Assembly (NCBI GenBank): GCA_902802305.1
Contig: CADCLG010000026.1
Span: 1-35,935, forward strand
Origin: an uncultured Spirochaetaceae bacterium
GTDB lineage: Bacteria > Spirochaetota > Spirochaetia > Treponematales > Treponemataceae
DNA: 35,935 nucleotides
Direction of reading: 5' to 3'
Shown here: one piece after another, positions 1 through 7,713 of the stretch
How positions within the stretch are numbered: the stretch's first letter is position 1
Layout: each line of letters starts with the position of its first letter
Position numbers and translations under genes: made by a program
Notes under the pieces: generated by a model
Told to the model about the DNA's origin: nothing
Seen by the model: only the letters and a program-made list of their open reading frames with translations
Databases searched by the model: none

Positions 1-200
1 AACAGGTAAAATACCTAAAGCAGAAAGTTGCATATTATGAAGCCCTTGCAGAAGAATGCGGTCTGAAAATAAATGAAGTATCAAAAAAAAACGATGCAGA
101 GCAATCAGGCGGGCAGCAGAAAAAACAGGAGGAAAACTGACAGTTTACTGCAGGATAGCAAATGTAAACCGAAAAAATTACTACTCAGATCAAAGAAATA
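1..200 (+). mobile_element. IS3-like transposase fragment (orfA end and orfB start)
   Basis: Frame 3 is open from the window edge to a TGA at 138-140 and reads as the end of an IS3-type OrfA (VKYLKQKVAYYEALAEECG). A second frame, reached by a -1 shift, runs through the nine-A run at 83-91 and reads like the start of OrfB (AIRRAAEKTGGKLTV, then CRIANVNRKNYYSD). An A-rich slippery run between overlapping orfA and orfB is how IS3-family elements make their fused transposase. Similarity ends near 190-200, where the amtB fragment of the opposite strand begins. The element is therefore truncated and lacks the DDE catalytic domain. The family call rests on layout and motif resemblance only. Confidence 0.55.
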
Positions 201-398
201 ATTCTCGCTCATCATAAGGCCAAAGCCCAGCAGCATGAACATTGGGGTTCCGATACAGAAATCCATCAGGTTTTTCATGATGATGTTTTCCGCATTCTTC
301 GCCCTCGTAAATCCTGTTTCAACCATTGCAAAGCCGCACTGCATAAAGAATACAAGGGCAGCACCAATCAGGAACCATACGCTCCAAACTTCACTCAT
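105..398 (-). pseudogene. amtB: Ammonium transporter AmtB, N-terminal fragment
   Basis: The product would be the inner-membrane ammonium channel, which imports NH3/NH4+. The first ~65 residues match the family: WFLIGAALVFFMQCGFAMVE is the first membrane helix and TRAKNAENIIMKN the conserved loop, followed by a second helix ending in LLGFGLMMSENYFF. After that the frame runs ~30 residues into the antisense of the IS3-like fragment and stops at 105, whereas the family is ~400 residues or more. The start at 398 is chosen because GGAGG sits 6 bases ahead of ATG; a TTG four codons upstream lies inside that site. The junction is near 190-207. It may be an IS insertion, a deletion or a contig-edge artefact. 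Glutamine-synthetase/PII partners are not in the window. Confidence 0.8.
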
Positions 399-432
399 AT
401 ATACCTCCAAGCTTCCGCGTCAGCGGTCGCAT

Positions 433-494
433 AAAAAAAAGCGATGATATCAGACATTGCATTGTGCATTCATGCACCTGCCCGACATCATCGC
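433..494 (-). terminator. Third terminator-like hairpin in the amtB leader
   Basis: On the minus strand GCGATGAT pairs with ATCATCGC, and an inner GTGCAT/ATGCAC stem lies in the loop. Eight Ts follow. It lies about 35 bases upstream of the amtB start codon, so read-through or disruption is required for expression. Confidence 0.7.
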
Positions 495-502
495 CCACAA
501 AA

Positions 503-551
503 TAAAAAAAAGCCGTGTCTTTCAATGAAGTCTTTCAAGGAAAAACACGGC
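503..551 (-). terminator. Second terminator-like hairpin in the amtB leader
   Basis: On the minus strand GCCGTGT pairs with ACACGGC, followed by a run of Ts. Its 5' arm GCC could instead close a small GGC-AAAGAT-GCC hairpin just upstream, a possible competing structure. Confidence 0.7.
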
Positions 552-565
552 ATCTTTGCCTTAAA

Positions 566-600
566 TAAAAAAAAAGGTCGCAGGATTGTTCCTACGATCT
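566..600 (-). terminator. First terminator-like hairpin in the amtB leader
   Basis: On the minus strand AGATCGTAGGA pairs with TCCTGCGACCT (one mismatch) around an ACAA loop, followed by nine Ts. It is the first of three such structures between the promoter and amtB. Confidence 0.7.
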
Positions 601-619
601 CTTTGTCTAAGTTATTTAT

Positions 620-648
620 TTTATACAATTTGCCGGAAAAATAGTCAA
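620..648 (-). promoter_or_regulatory. Sigma-70 promoter for amtB
   Basis: The minus strand reads TTGACT, a 17-base spacer, then TATAAA, close to the ideal housekeeping promoter. Transcription would start near 613 and give a leader of about 215 bases that contains all three terminator-like hairpins before the amtB ATG at 398. Confidence 0.75.
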
Positions 649-816
649 TATAGTTTTTAAATAAAATTATGTTTTTCTGTCTAAGAAGCTTGTGAAAGCC
701 AGTAGGCAAGATGCTTCACTAACACTAACCGAAAAATACGGAAAATGTAAAATAAACTATGTTATTTAGTTGGATTTATGTTAAAATAAATTAAAGCATA
801 AAATTGAGGATTTACT

Positions 817-1428
817 ATGAATGAATTAGAGCAGAAGATTGAAGAGTTAAAAAATCATTATTTCATAATTGTTATGGACTTGTGTTCTTCTTCAGTTATT
901 CTTGAAAAACTCCAGACAGCTGGAAAAATTAAAGTCTGGCGGAAACTTTGGAAGAAGATTTTTAATCAGCTTACAAGAAAGATGAAGTTTGCTGCCCGCT
1001 GCAAACCTTATAAATTTATAGGTGATGGTTTTATTATCCTTTACCGCCATCAGTTCAGTGATTCCCTTTATGATTTTATGAAAGATTTGAATGAAATAAG
1101 CTGTACAATTCTAAAGGAAATTTTAGACGAATATAACATAAAGCCTAAACGTTTTGGTTTTTGCTACGGAATTGACCGTGGAGAACTTATTCCGACTTTT
1201 CTTTTAGGCTCAAAAGAATATATGGGCGAGGCAATTAATGCTGCAACCCGTTTGCAGGGACTTTTAAAGGCTGATGAAGATGCATGCTCCGTTATGGTTT
1301 CTGAAAAAGTTTACGAAAAACTTGTTCTTCCAGAAGGAACAAAGCAGAAAACAACGGAGAACATCCTGAGAAACTTATATAATGACAGGAGTATCTGCTG
1401 TCATCAAATCTGGCTTACAAACCTGTAA
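817..1428 (+). CDS. Minimal class III adenylate/guanylate cyclase-like protein
   Basis: A 203-residue protein consisting of little more than one cyclase catalytic domain. Class III cyclases make cAMP or cGMP from ATP or GTP using two metal-binding Asp and a transition-state Asn/Arg pair. The matching residues are visible: D21 in IVMDLCSSS, D70 in KFIGDGFIIL (the GDG hairpin), and N141 and R145 in EAINAATRLQG. No sensor, HAMP or membrane segment is present. These enzymes work as dimers, so the protein would have to homodimerise or pair with another cyclase. It is transcribed alone, and GH42 converges on it 10 bases downstream. A possible promoter (TTGGAT then TAAATT) lies at about 770-795. Substrate specificity cannot be read from the sequence, and whether it is active is not proven. 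Confidence 0.75.
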   Translation: MNELEQKIEELKNHYFIIVMDLCSSSVILEKLQTAGKIKVWRKLWKKIFNQLTRKMKFAARCKPYKFIGDGFIILYRHQFSDSLYDFMKDLNEISCTILKEILDEYNIKPKRFGFCYGIDRGELIPTFLLGSKEYMGEAINAATRLQGLLKADEDACSVMVSEKVYEKLVLPEGTKQKTTENILRNLYNDRSICCHQIWLTNL

Positions 1429-1438
1429 ATTGTAGCAA

Positions 1439-3463
1439 TTATATACACCTTTTAAGAATCATTACGTCTTTTGCATTAAGAGTAATTTTTTCTCCAGCCT
1501 TATATTCTTTTCCGCTTAATATGTCTGTCATTAAGTCTGGTGTCTTTATCTGCTTTTCAGCCTCAGAATGATTCAACACAAAAATGTAGCTGCCTTTTTC
1601 ATTGGAGCGTTCTGTTACTTCAACTTCTTCATCGCATTCAATGACAGGTTTTATTCCGTATTCCGCACAAATTTCCAAAAGATAATCCGAATAGAAATTA
1701 TCATCAGATATAGTGCCTACATAATAAGCTGTGCCTTTTCCATACTTATTCTTTGTAATAGCAGGATAGTCTGCATAGTAGTCCGCTTTAAAGCAGGCCT
1801 CTGTTTCAGCTCCTTCAGTATGTATTACATCACACAGTATCATGGCAGGATACTCTTTACCCTTGTAAATAAAATGATTCTGCTCGTCAGGAGGAAGCGC
1901 ATCCAGTTCTTCTACCCATACACCAAGGATATCCCTAAGCTTTCCTGGATATCCCCCTAAAACTACAAGGTCATTGTCATCAACGTATCCGCTGAAGGTT
2001 GTTGTCATAAAGGCTCCGCCAGCTTTTACATATTCTCTGACCTTTGTATCAAAACCCTTCTTGCACATATAGAGCATTGGAGCAATTACAAGGCTGTACT
2101 TTGAAAGGTTATCTGTAACACTGACAAAATCAACGGAAATATTATGCCTCCACAAGGCATAATAATATGTTCTGATTTGATTTACATAATAAAGGCTTCT
2201 GGAAGGACCTGCTGATAAGTCTGCTGCCCACCAGTTATCCCAGTCAAATACAATACAGACTTTTGAGTCCGTTCTGCCACCGAGTGTTGCGTTATGAATC
2301 AGCTCCAGTTCTTCCCCAAGTTTTGTAACCTCTCTGAAAACCCTGGTATTGCTGGTTCCCGCATGATCAATAATTGCTCCATGGTACTTTTCGCATGCCC
2401 CAATACTTCTTCTCATCTGAAAAAACATGACGGCATCTGCTCCATGTGCAACCGCCTGATAGCTCAAAAGCCTCATGACCCCTGGTCTTTTCTGCTTGCA
2501 GTATAAGTGCCAGTTGCTTACACTTGCAGTCTGCTCCATCAGAGCAAAAGGTTTTCCCTGCTTCAAGCCCCTCATAAGGTCATGAGATAATGCAGGCTCG
2601 TAAGGTCTGGCATTATAGGCTGGATAATTATCCCATGAAATAAAATCCATATCCTTTGCCCATTTCTGATAGTCAAGACACTTGTACATACCCATCAGAT
2701 TTGTAGTTACAGGAATATTCGGGGTGTATTTTTTTATAATGTCCTTCTCCAGATTGAAACATTCTAGTATGCTGTCAGAATTAAACCTTGCATAATCCAG
2801 AGATATTCCCTGAAAATTCGTTCGCAACCCATCCCATTCAAATTCCTCCGAGCGTAAATCCGGCGTTACAATGTCATCAAAATCATACAATGTATGGCTC
2901 CAGAAGTTCATGTTCCAGACCTTGTTTACATTTTCAATGGTGCCGTACTTTTCTTTTACCCACTCTCGAAATTTCCTTTCACAGTTTTCGCAATAGCATT
3001 CCCCTCCGAATTCATTGGAAATATGCCAGCCGACAATATTTTCATAATTCTTGTAGCGTTCTGCAAGTTTTTCAACCAGAAGTGCTGCAAAGTGTCTGTA
3101 GCTTTTAGAATTCGGACACGAATTGTGTCTTGAACCGAATTTTCGCTTCATTCCGTTTTTTTCTGTCCGCAATATATCAGGATATTTTCTTGCCATCCAT
3201 GCAGGGTGAGCAGCCGTAGAGGTAGCAAGACACACCTTCATTCCGTTTTCTCTGACAAGCTCCATAATCTTGTCAAGCATTGAAAAATCATACACATCTT
3301 CCGAAGGCTGCAGCAAAGCCCAGCTGAATACATTCAGCGTAACAATATCAATATGAGCCTCTTTCAACAAACGCATATCTTGTGCCCATACTTCTTCAGG
3401 CCACTGCTCTGGATTGTAATCCCCACCGTACAGAATTTTATTAACCTTTTCTGATTCAATCAT
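1439..3463 (-). CDS. GH42 beta-galactosidase
   Basis: Hydrolyses terminal beta-galactose from oligosaccharides. It has no signal peptide, so it acts in the cytoplasm on imported sugars. The 674-residue length is typical. The TIM barrel starts at YGGDYNPEQWP. The acid/base is E151 in WHISNEFG and the nucleophile E310 in FALMEQTAS. C116, C156, C158 and C161 reproduce the zinc cluster known from some GH42 enzymes. Beta-galactosidase trimerisation and C-terminal domains follow. The ATG at 3463 has GGGAGGA 10 bases upstream. A copy of the AraC-regulon motif lies at 3574-3596, pointing at this gene. Its neighbours (GH27, GH43, AraC) suggest use of galactose-decorated arabinan, xyloglucan or galactan side chains. 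In GH42 some members prefer arabinogalacto-oligosaccharides over lactose. Confidence 0.9.
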   Translation of the reverse strand: MIESEKVNKILYGGDYNPEQWPEEVWAQDMRLLKEAHIDIVTLNVFSWALLQPSEDVYDFSMLDKIMELVRENGMKVCLATSTAAHPAWMARKYPDILRTEKNGMKRKFGSRHNSCPNSKSYRHFAALLVEKLAERYKNYENIVGWHISNEFGGECYCENCERKFREWVKEKYGTIENVNKVWNMNFWSHTLYDFDDIVTPDLRSEEFEWDGLRTNFQGISLDYARFNSDSILECFNLEKDIIKKYTPNIPVTTNLMGMYKCLDYQKWAKDMDFISWDNYPAYNARPYEPALSHDLMRGLKQGKPFALMEQTASVSNWHLYCKQKRPGVMRLLSYQAVAHGADAVMFFQMRRSIGACEKYHGAIIDHAGTSNTRVFREVTKLGEELELIHNATLGGRTDSKVCIVFDWDNWWAADLSAGPSRSLYYVNQIRTYYYALWRHNISVDFVSVTDNLSKYSLVIAPMLYMCKKGFDTKVREYVKAGGAFMTTTFSGYVDDNDLVVLGGYPGKLRDILGVWVEELDALPPDEQNHFIYKGKEYPAMILCDVIHTEGAETEACFKADYYADYPAITKNKYGKGTAYYVGTISDDNFYSDYLLEICAEYGIKPVIECDEEVEVTERSNEKGSYIFVLNHSEAEKQIKTPDLMTDILSGKEYKAGEKITLNAKDVMILKRCI

Positions 3464-3573
3464 GATTATTTATCCTCCCACAAGTGGATGATATCCGCAC
3501 TATAGCGGACAAATGCAATAAAAAAATATTACCCCGTACAGACAGCCCAGGCAATGTAATAAGATGCTGTCTT

Positions 3574-3596
3574 TAATAGTTTTTTGTGCAGATTTT
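3574..3596 (-). promoter_or_regulatory. AraC-regulon operator upstream of GH42
   Basis: The minus strand reads AAATCTGCACAAAA followed by AACTAT. This matches the copies at 4468, 7552 and 7620. It lies 111 bases upstream of the GH42 start and is oriented towards that gene. Binding by the neighbouring AraC protein is inferred. Confidence 0.65.
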
Positions 3597-3624
3597 GACT
3601 TGCAAAGTTAGAAGTTAGTGAAGA

Positions 3625-4443
3625 TTACCTGCTTTTTTCAATTTGTGACCAACTGGAACTTCGGCGGAACTCGGTTGGAGTTAAGCCCGTTTCTTTTTTA
3701 AACTGCCGCATAAAATGAAACTCACTTTTATAACCGCATTTAGTTGAAATTTCAGTAATTGAAAAATTGGTTCTGGAAAGTAAAGATTTAGCTTTTTCAA
3801 TTCTTCCTTTTATAACATCATGAATTACGCTTACCCCAAAAGTATGAGAATATAAGTGCTGAAAACCTGAACGGCTTAAGTTCATAAAATCTGCCATTTC
3901 ATCTATACCGGAAAAAAGAGCTGGTTCTTCAAAGAGTCTGGTTCTTAAATAGGTGAGTCTGTCATTTTTACTGGCAAGAACATCCGGAGATTGTATGATT
4001 TTTAATTTAGCCTGTTGTGCAGTTTTTAGAAAAAGAACAGAAGTAAGCAGAATTTTTATTTCTTCATGATAAATATCTGCAGAAAAATGATTATAAGAAA
4101 TTTGATGGATTAAAGAGGATATTTCTTCGACATTACCCAGAAAGACTGGAGTATCGAATACCAGACCTTTTTCTAGAAGCTCTGATTTTTCTTCGTCAGT
4201 TATGTTAAAGAAAAACCAGTCATCCTCGTAATTTTCATTTGCTCCCTGATACATGCAGGGAGTCTTTGGCTGTAAAAGTACATAGGAATTCTTTTTTACA
4301 AGATTTCGCTTACCGTTTATATAAAATATTGCGTTAGATTTTACCAGAAGAAAAAGGTATGCACCGGGACCTTCTGGTTTATCCATCTTGAAATCTGGTT
4401 CGTGATTATAATTATAGCCAATTATCCCGATATTTATTTTCAT
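3625..4443 (-). CDS. AraC-family transcriptional regulator
   Basis: Likely activator of the surrounding glycoside hydrolase genes. The N-terminal ~160 residues form a cupin-like effector domain (GAYLFLLVKSNAIFYINGKR, then YVLLQPKTPCMYQG). The C-terminal ~100 residues carry the two helix-turn-helix motifs of the family: IDEMADFMNLSRSGFQHLYS and ITEISTKCGYKSEFHFMRQF, with the usual FKKETGLTPTEFR ending. I start it at the ATG at 4443 (272 residues). The frame extends to 4500, but that ATG sits inside the operator at 4468-4490 and has no ribosome binding site. The gene is divergent from GH27, and the shared 164-base gap holds one operator, so autoregulation is likely. The inducer is unknown; a sugar product of the locus is the natural guess. 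Confidence 0.88.
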   Translation of the reverse strand: MKINIGIIGYNYNHEPDFKMDKPEGPGAYLFLLVKSNAIFYINGKRNLVKKNSYVLLQPKTPCMYQGANENYEDDWFFFNITDEEKSELLEKGLVFDTPVFLGNVEEISSLIHQISYNHFSADIYHEEIKILLTSVLFLKTAQQAKLKIIQSPDVLASKNDRLTYLRTRLFEEPALFSGIDEMADFMNLSRSGFQHLYSHTFGVSVIHDVIKGRIEKAKSLLSRTNFSITEISTKCGYKSEFHFMRQFKKETGLTPTEFRRSSSWSQIEKSR

Positions 4444-4467
4444 TCTTTTATTATAGCAGAATAAATA

Positions 4468-4532
4468 AAAATCTGCACAAAATGCTATATAATTTTGCAT
4501 ATATCAATATTGTAATTATAGAAAAATATAAT
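4468..4532 (+). promoter_or_regulatory. AraC-regulon operator and promoter of GH27
   Basis: AAATCTGCACAAAATGCTAT lies at 4469-4488, followed by a good -10 box TATAAT at 4527-4532. At the -35 position the sequence is TCAATA, a poor match, as expected for an activator-dependent promoter. The operator also lies just upstream of the AraC start (4443). Confidence 0.65.
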
Positions 4533-4607
4533 AGTTTAAACGCAAGAAAATATGATACTAAAAGCCAGTGATGGCCTGCCGCAGACGCGGAAGTTTTGAG
4601 GTAAAAC

Positions 4608-5876
4608 ATGAGCGATGTAAAGAAAAAAGCCCCTATGGGCTGGAACAGTTGGGATTGCTGGGGTGCTGCCGTTACGGAAGAAACTGTCCGTAAAAATGCA
4701 GAATTCATGGCAAAAAATCTGAAAGAATTCGGCTGGGAATATGTTGTTGTAGACATCCAGTGGTCAGGAGCAAATGCACAGAACAACGAATACATTCCTT
4801 TTCAAAAACTGTGCATGGATGAATACGGAAGGCTTATTCCCGCAGTTAACAGATTTCCTTCTGCAGCAGGAGGAAAGGGCTTTAAGCCTCTGGCAGATTA
4901 TGTTCATTCCCTTGGCTTAAAATTCGGAATTCATATTATGAGGGGTATTCCAAGGCAGGCGGCACATGAGAACCTTCCTATTTTAGGCTCAAAAATGCGT
5001 GCCGGAGACATTGCAGATGCCTCAAATGTATGCGCATGGAATCCTGACATGTACGGAATTAATCCTTCAAAAGCCGGAGCAAAAGAATATTATGACAGTA
5101 TTTTTAAGCTTTATGCACAGTGGGATGTTGATTTTATAAAGCTTGATGACATTTGCCGTGAGATGCCCAGACTAAAAGATGAACTTATTTTAATCAGTGA
5201 ATCACTAAAGAACTGCGGAAGAGACATGGTCTTTTCTATAAGTCCTGGGCCTGCTGTTCTGGAATATTCTGAGTTTTACAAGAGCGTTGCAAATATGTGG
5301 CGTATTACAGATGATTTCTGGGATAAATGGGAACTGCTTTACGCCATGTTTGAAAGGGCAGAAAAATGGTCAATTCATACTGGGGCAGGAAACTGGCCGG
5401 ATGCAGACATGTTGCCTGTAGGGCCTATACGTCAGGTTTACGGAAAAGAAAACCGTACCAATTTTTCAAAGGACGAACAGATTACTATGCTTACCCTGTG
5501 GTCAATTTTCAGATCCCCTCTTATGATTGGCGGTGACATGCCGGGCTTTGATGACTTTACTGTAAAGCTCCTTACAAACCGCGAAATTCTGAAAATGCAC
5601 GAGAATGCAAGACATTCACATCAGGTGTACAGACGTAAAAATGAAGATTCTGAAGAAATTGTATGGGCAGCAGCAGACAAAAACGGCGGAACCTATTTTG
5701 CAGTGTTTAATGCAGGAGAAAAAGATAAAGACATAAAGGTCAGCTTTAAAGACCTTGAAATTGATTCAAAGCCTCAAAAGCTTACAGAACTCTGGAGCGG
5801 AGAAGAAATAAAGGCAGACAAGGAAATCTGCTGCAATATTCCTGCTCACGGAGCAAAGGCATTCCTTTTACACTAA
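4608..5876 (+). CDS. GH27 alpha-galactosidase-type hydrolase
   Basis: Removes terminal alpha-galactose (or, in some GH27 members, beta-L-arabinopyranose or alpha-N-acetylgalactosamine) from oligosaccharides. There is no signal peptide, so it acts in the cytoplasm. The family signature PMGWNSWDCWG opens the TIM barrel at residues 9-19. The nucleophile is D180 in FIKLDDIC and the acid/base D235 in WRITDDFWDKW. GNWPDADMLPVG and LWSIFRSPLMIGGDM are family-typical loops, and a beta-sandwich ends the protein. The 422 residues fit the family. GAGG lies ahead of ATG at 4608. The alanine after the first Trp-Asp motif and the IQWSGANAQN loop differ from classical alpha-galactosidases, so the exact sugar is uncertain. 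It converges on GH43, with a gap of only 12 bases. Confidence 0.87.
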   Translation: MSDVKKKAPMGWNSWDCWGAAVTEETVRKNAEFMAKNLKEFGWEYVVVDIQWSGANAQNNEYIPFQKLCMDEYGRLIPAVNRFPSAAGGKGFKPLADYVHSLGLKFGIHIMRGIPRQAAHENLPILGSKMRAGDIADASNVCAWNPDMYGINPSKAGAKEYYDSIFKLYAQWDVDFIKLDDICREMPRLKDELILISESLKNCGRDMVFSISPGPAVLEYSEFYKSVANMWRITDDFWDKWELLYAMFERAEKWSIHTGAGNWPDADMLPVGPIRQVYGKENRTNFSKDEQITMLTLWSIFRSPLMIGGDMPGFDDFTVKLLTNREILKMHENARHSHQVYRRKNEDSEEIVWAAADKNGGTYFAVFNAGEKDKDIKVSFKDLEIDSKPQKLTELWSGEEIKADKEICCNIPAHGAKAFLLH

Positions 5877-5888
5877 GGTCAATAGCTT

Positions 5889-7337
5889 TCATTTGTCAAA
5901 GGTAAAGCGGTTAAAGCGGGCAATCTCTGCATCTGCTGCAAGAGAAGCATCTTTTGAGCGGAATTCAAAATAAACTGCATGTTTTCCAATCAGGCTCGAA
6001 TCCAGACGGCTGGTACATTCTTTTTCGCCTTTGTTCATAGAAAAAGAGGAGATGATTTTTCCGTCATGGCTGTCTGCCCTAACATTTACAGTTATATTTT
6101 CCATGGCTTCAATCTGAACGCTTATGGTTAAAGGAGATTTCAAGCCGAACTGCAGATAACGGTAGCCTGCTTTTAGTCCGTCAGAAATATTTACTATAGG
6201 AGCGGTAACATCGTCCGTCTTGTCGTATACGGCCTTGATGTAAGCGTTTTTCTTTCCTCCGTGAAGATGGCAGGCATATCCTGCAGAAATCCATTTGTAG
6301 GCATCCAGACCATTTACCTGTACTCCCTGGGAAGTCATTTCCACAGGAACAGAAGATATCGGCTCTCCATCCTTATAAGTAATTTTTCCGATATAAAGCT
6401 TATCGTCTTTTCCAAGTGCTACATCAACCGGCTCAATCATTCCCTGACGGGAAAATTCATCTGTTCCAGTCTGACGGTGGTAGAAAATGTACCACTGTTC
6501 GTTAATCTGAACAAGGCCTCCGTGATTGTTGCCCCAGCGGTAAGTCATAGTTCCGCTTCCATCTGCATTTTGCAGAATCTCACCGCCATTAAAGCTTATG
6601 TCACCACCGTCCTTAAAGCCTTCCAGAGGCTTGTCGCTTACCTTGTAAGACAAAAAGCCGTTATTCGGCTCAAAAACTCCAAGTTCCGGTACATTGTTTA
6701 TAGTCCTCTTGGAATAAAGGTAGACATACTTTCCCATTATTTTTCGGGGAGAAGATGCTTCAAAAAAAGCATCCTCTGCACCAATGTGTTCAGCATCCTC
6801 TCCAAGATTCCATGGAACAGGGGCATGAAGCAGCGGATGATCATGGAAAGTACCTTCCTTTATGGTTGCCATATCATCGTTTAATTCTCCGCAAAAACTG
6901 TGGCAGAAGCCCCAGTATGCATAAACCCTGCCGTCATTATCAACAAGAATTCCCGGGTCAAAACCAAGTTCTGTTTTTCGAGGATTTACAAAAGGACCTG
7001 CCGGATTCCTGCTTTCTGCAACCATGACACGCTGACCTTTTGCTTCTGCCGCGTACAGATAGTAAGTCCCGTTTTTTTCAACTACGTCAGGAGCATACAG
7101 AATGCTTCCGTCTGTTGCAGTATAACATACACCGTGACAGGTCCAGTTTGTTAAATCATCAACAGGAGCACTCCACACCACCTGGTCACGTCCGCAGTAT
7201 TCAGATTTTTCTATATCGTGAGAGCCGTAAACATAAACTCTTTTTTCACCATTGTATTCAAAAACTCTTGGTTCTCCGTCTGGAACATGCTCCCAGAGCG
7301 GCATGTAAGGATTTGCGCTTTTTATAACTTCTTTCAT
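5889..7337 (-). CDS. Cytoplasmic GH43 glycosidase (arabinofuranosidase/xylosidase type)
   Basis: A five-bladed beta-propeller hydrolase of 482 residues without a signal peptide, so it acts on imported arabino- or xylo-oligosaccharides. D127 in GFDPGILVD is the pKa-modulating Asp and E193 in AFFEASSPRK the general acid. The usual catalytic-base Asp position is occupied by E22 in PDGEPRVF, followed by VYVYGSHD. This variant recurs in one GH43 group as far as I recall. Residues ~350-482 form a beta-sandwich, carbohydrate-binding-like extension. Start 7337 is preferred over 7349 because GGAGG of the ribosome binding site lies inside those four extra codons. A 39-codon ORF and an AraC-regulon operator lie upstream on the same strand. 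Confidence 0.85.
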   Translation of the reverse strand: MKEVIKSANPYMPLWEHVPDGEPRVFEYNGEKRVYVYGSHDIEKSEYCGRDQVVWSAPVDDLTNWTCHGVCYTATDGSILYAPDVVEKNGTYYLYAAEAKGQRVMVAESRNPAGPFVNPRKTELGFDPGILVDNDGRVYAYWGFCHSFCGELNDDMATIKEGTFHDHPLLHAPVPWNLGEDAEHIGAEDAFFEASSPRKIMGKYVYLYSKRTINNVPELGVFEPNNGFLSYKVSDKPLEGFKDGGDISFNGGEILQNADGSGTMTYRWGNNHGGLVQINEQWYIFYHRQTGTDEFSRQGMIEPVDVALGKDDKLYIGKITYKDGEPISSVPVEMTSQGVQVNGLDAYKWISAGYACHLHGGKKNAYIKAVYDKTDDVTAPIVNISDGLKAGYRYLQFGLKSPLTISVQIEAMENITVNVRADSHDGKIISSFSMNKGEKECTSRLDSSLIGKHAVYFEFRSKDASLAADAEIARFNRFTFDK

Positions 7338-7379
7338 TCTTTCCTCCATAAAACAGACTTAAAAACAGACTTACAGCAC

Positions 7380-7499
7380 TTATTGTTTGTCATAATCAGC
7401 ATATTTTTTGCTGAATGCGGCATATTCACCAATAATTACTACTGCAATTAAGCAGGTCTGGGCAAAACTTAATGCCCTGAATAAATTTTTTGTTTTCAT
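7380..7499 (-). CDS. Small membrane protein, 39 aa
   Basis: An unannotated-size ORF between the operator at 7552-7574 and GH43 and on the same strand; it ends ~40 bases before GH43. It reads MKTKNLFRALSFAQTCLIAV and continues VIIGEYAAFSKKYADYDKQ, with one hydrophobic segment (about residues 10-25) flanked by basic and then charged residues. No convincing ribosome binding site precedes the ATG, which lowers confidence. If real it would be co-transcribed with the hydrolase. I do not know a function. Confidence 0.45.
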   Translation of the reverse strand: MKTKNLFRALSFAQTCLIAVVIIGEYAAFSKKYADYDKQ

Positions 7500-7551
7500 A
7501 AGGCAAAATATAAATCCATTCCAATGAATTACAATGACAGTTTAAGCATAT

Positions 7552-7574
7552 TTATATATCTTTTTGTGCAGAAT
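7552..7574 (-). promoter_or_regulatory. AraC-regulon operator upstream of cytoplasmic GH43
   Basis: The minus strand reads ATTCTGCACAAAAAGATATA, the most divergent of the four copies. It points towards the 39-aa ORF and GH43. It lies back-to-back with the plus-strand copy at 7620, so the two share the divergent promoter region. Confidence 0.55.
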
Positions 7575-7619
7575 AAAGTTTTTCTAACAATTTATTCTAT
7601 AATTATCACTTAAATCAAT

Positions 7620-7674
7620 AAAATCTGCACAAAATGCTATAAAAAATAGATTAAAACGTTATTGTTTTTATAGT
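7620..7674 (+). promoter_or_regulatory. AraC-regulon operator and promoter of lipoprotein GH43
   Basis: AAATCTGCACAAAATGCTAT at 7621-7640 is identical over 20 bases to the copy before GH27. A -10-like TATAGT follows at 7669-7674 with no clear -35. The operator-to-(-10) distance is ten bases shorter than at GH27, one helical turn, so the site would face the same side of the DNA. Confidence 0.62.
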
Positions 7675-7713
7675 ATTTGATTTTATTCTTATTCCAAGAA
7701 AGGAGGTACTGTG

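Noticed and set aside
503..600. Classical ANTAR two-hairpin target in the amtB leader.
   Set aside because: One hexaloop (AAAGAT) fits the A1/G4 rule, but no properly placed partner hairpin with the same rule is found, so only a general attenuation claim is kept.
444..644. 66-codon plus-strand ORF in the amtB leader.
   Set aside because: It consists of the three terminator hairpins and their A-runs read backwards (KKK-rich) and has no ribosome binding site.
6261..6884. 207-codon open frame opposite the cytoplasmic GH43.
   Set aside because: It is antisense to a clear GH43 and shows no domain pattern.
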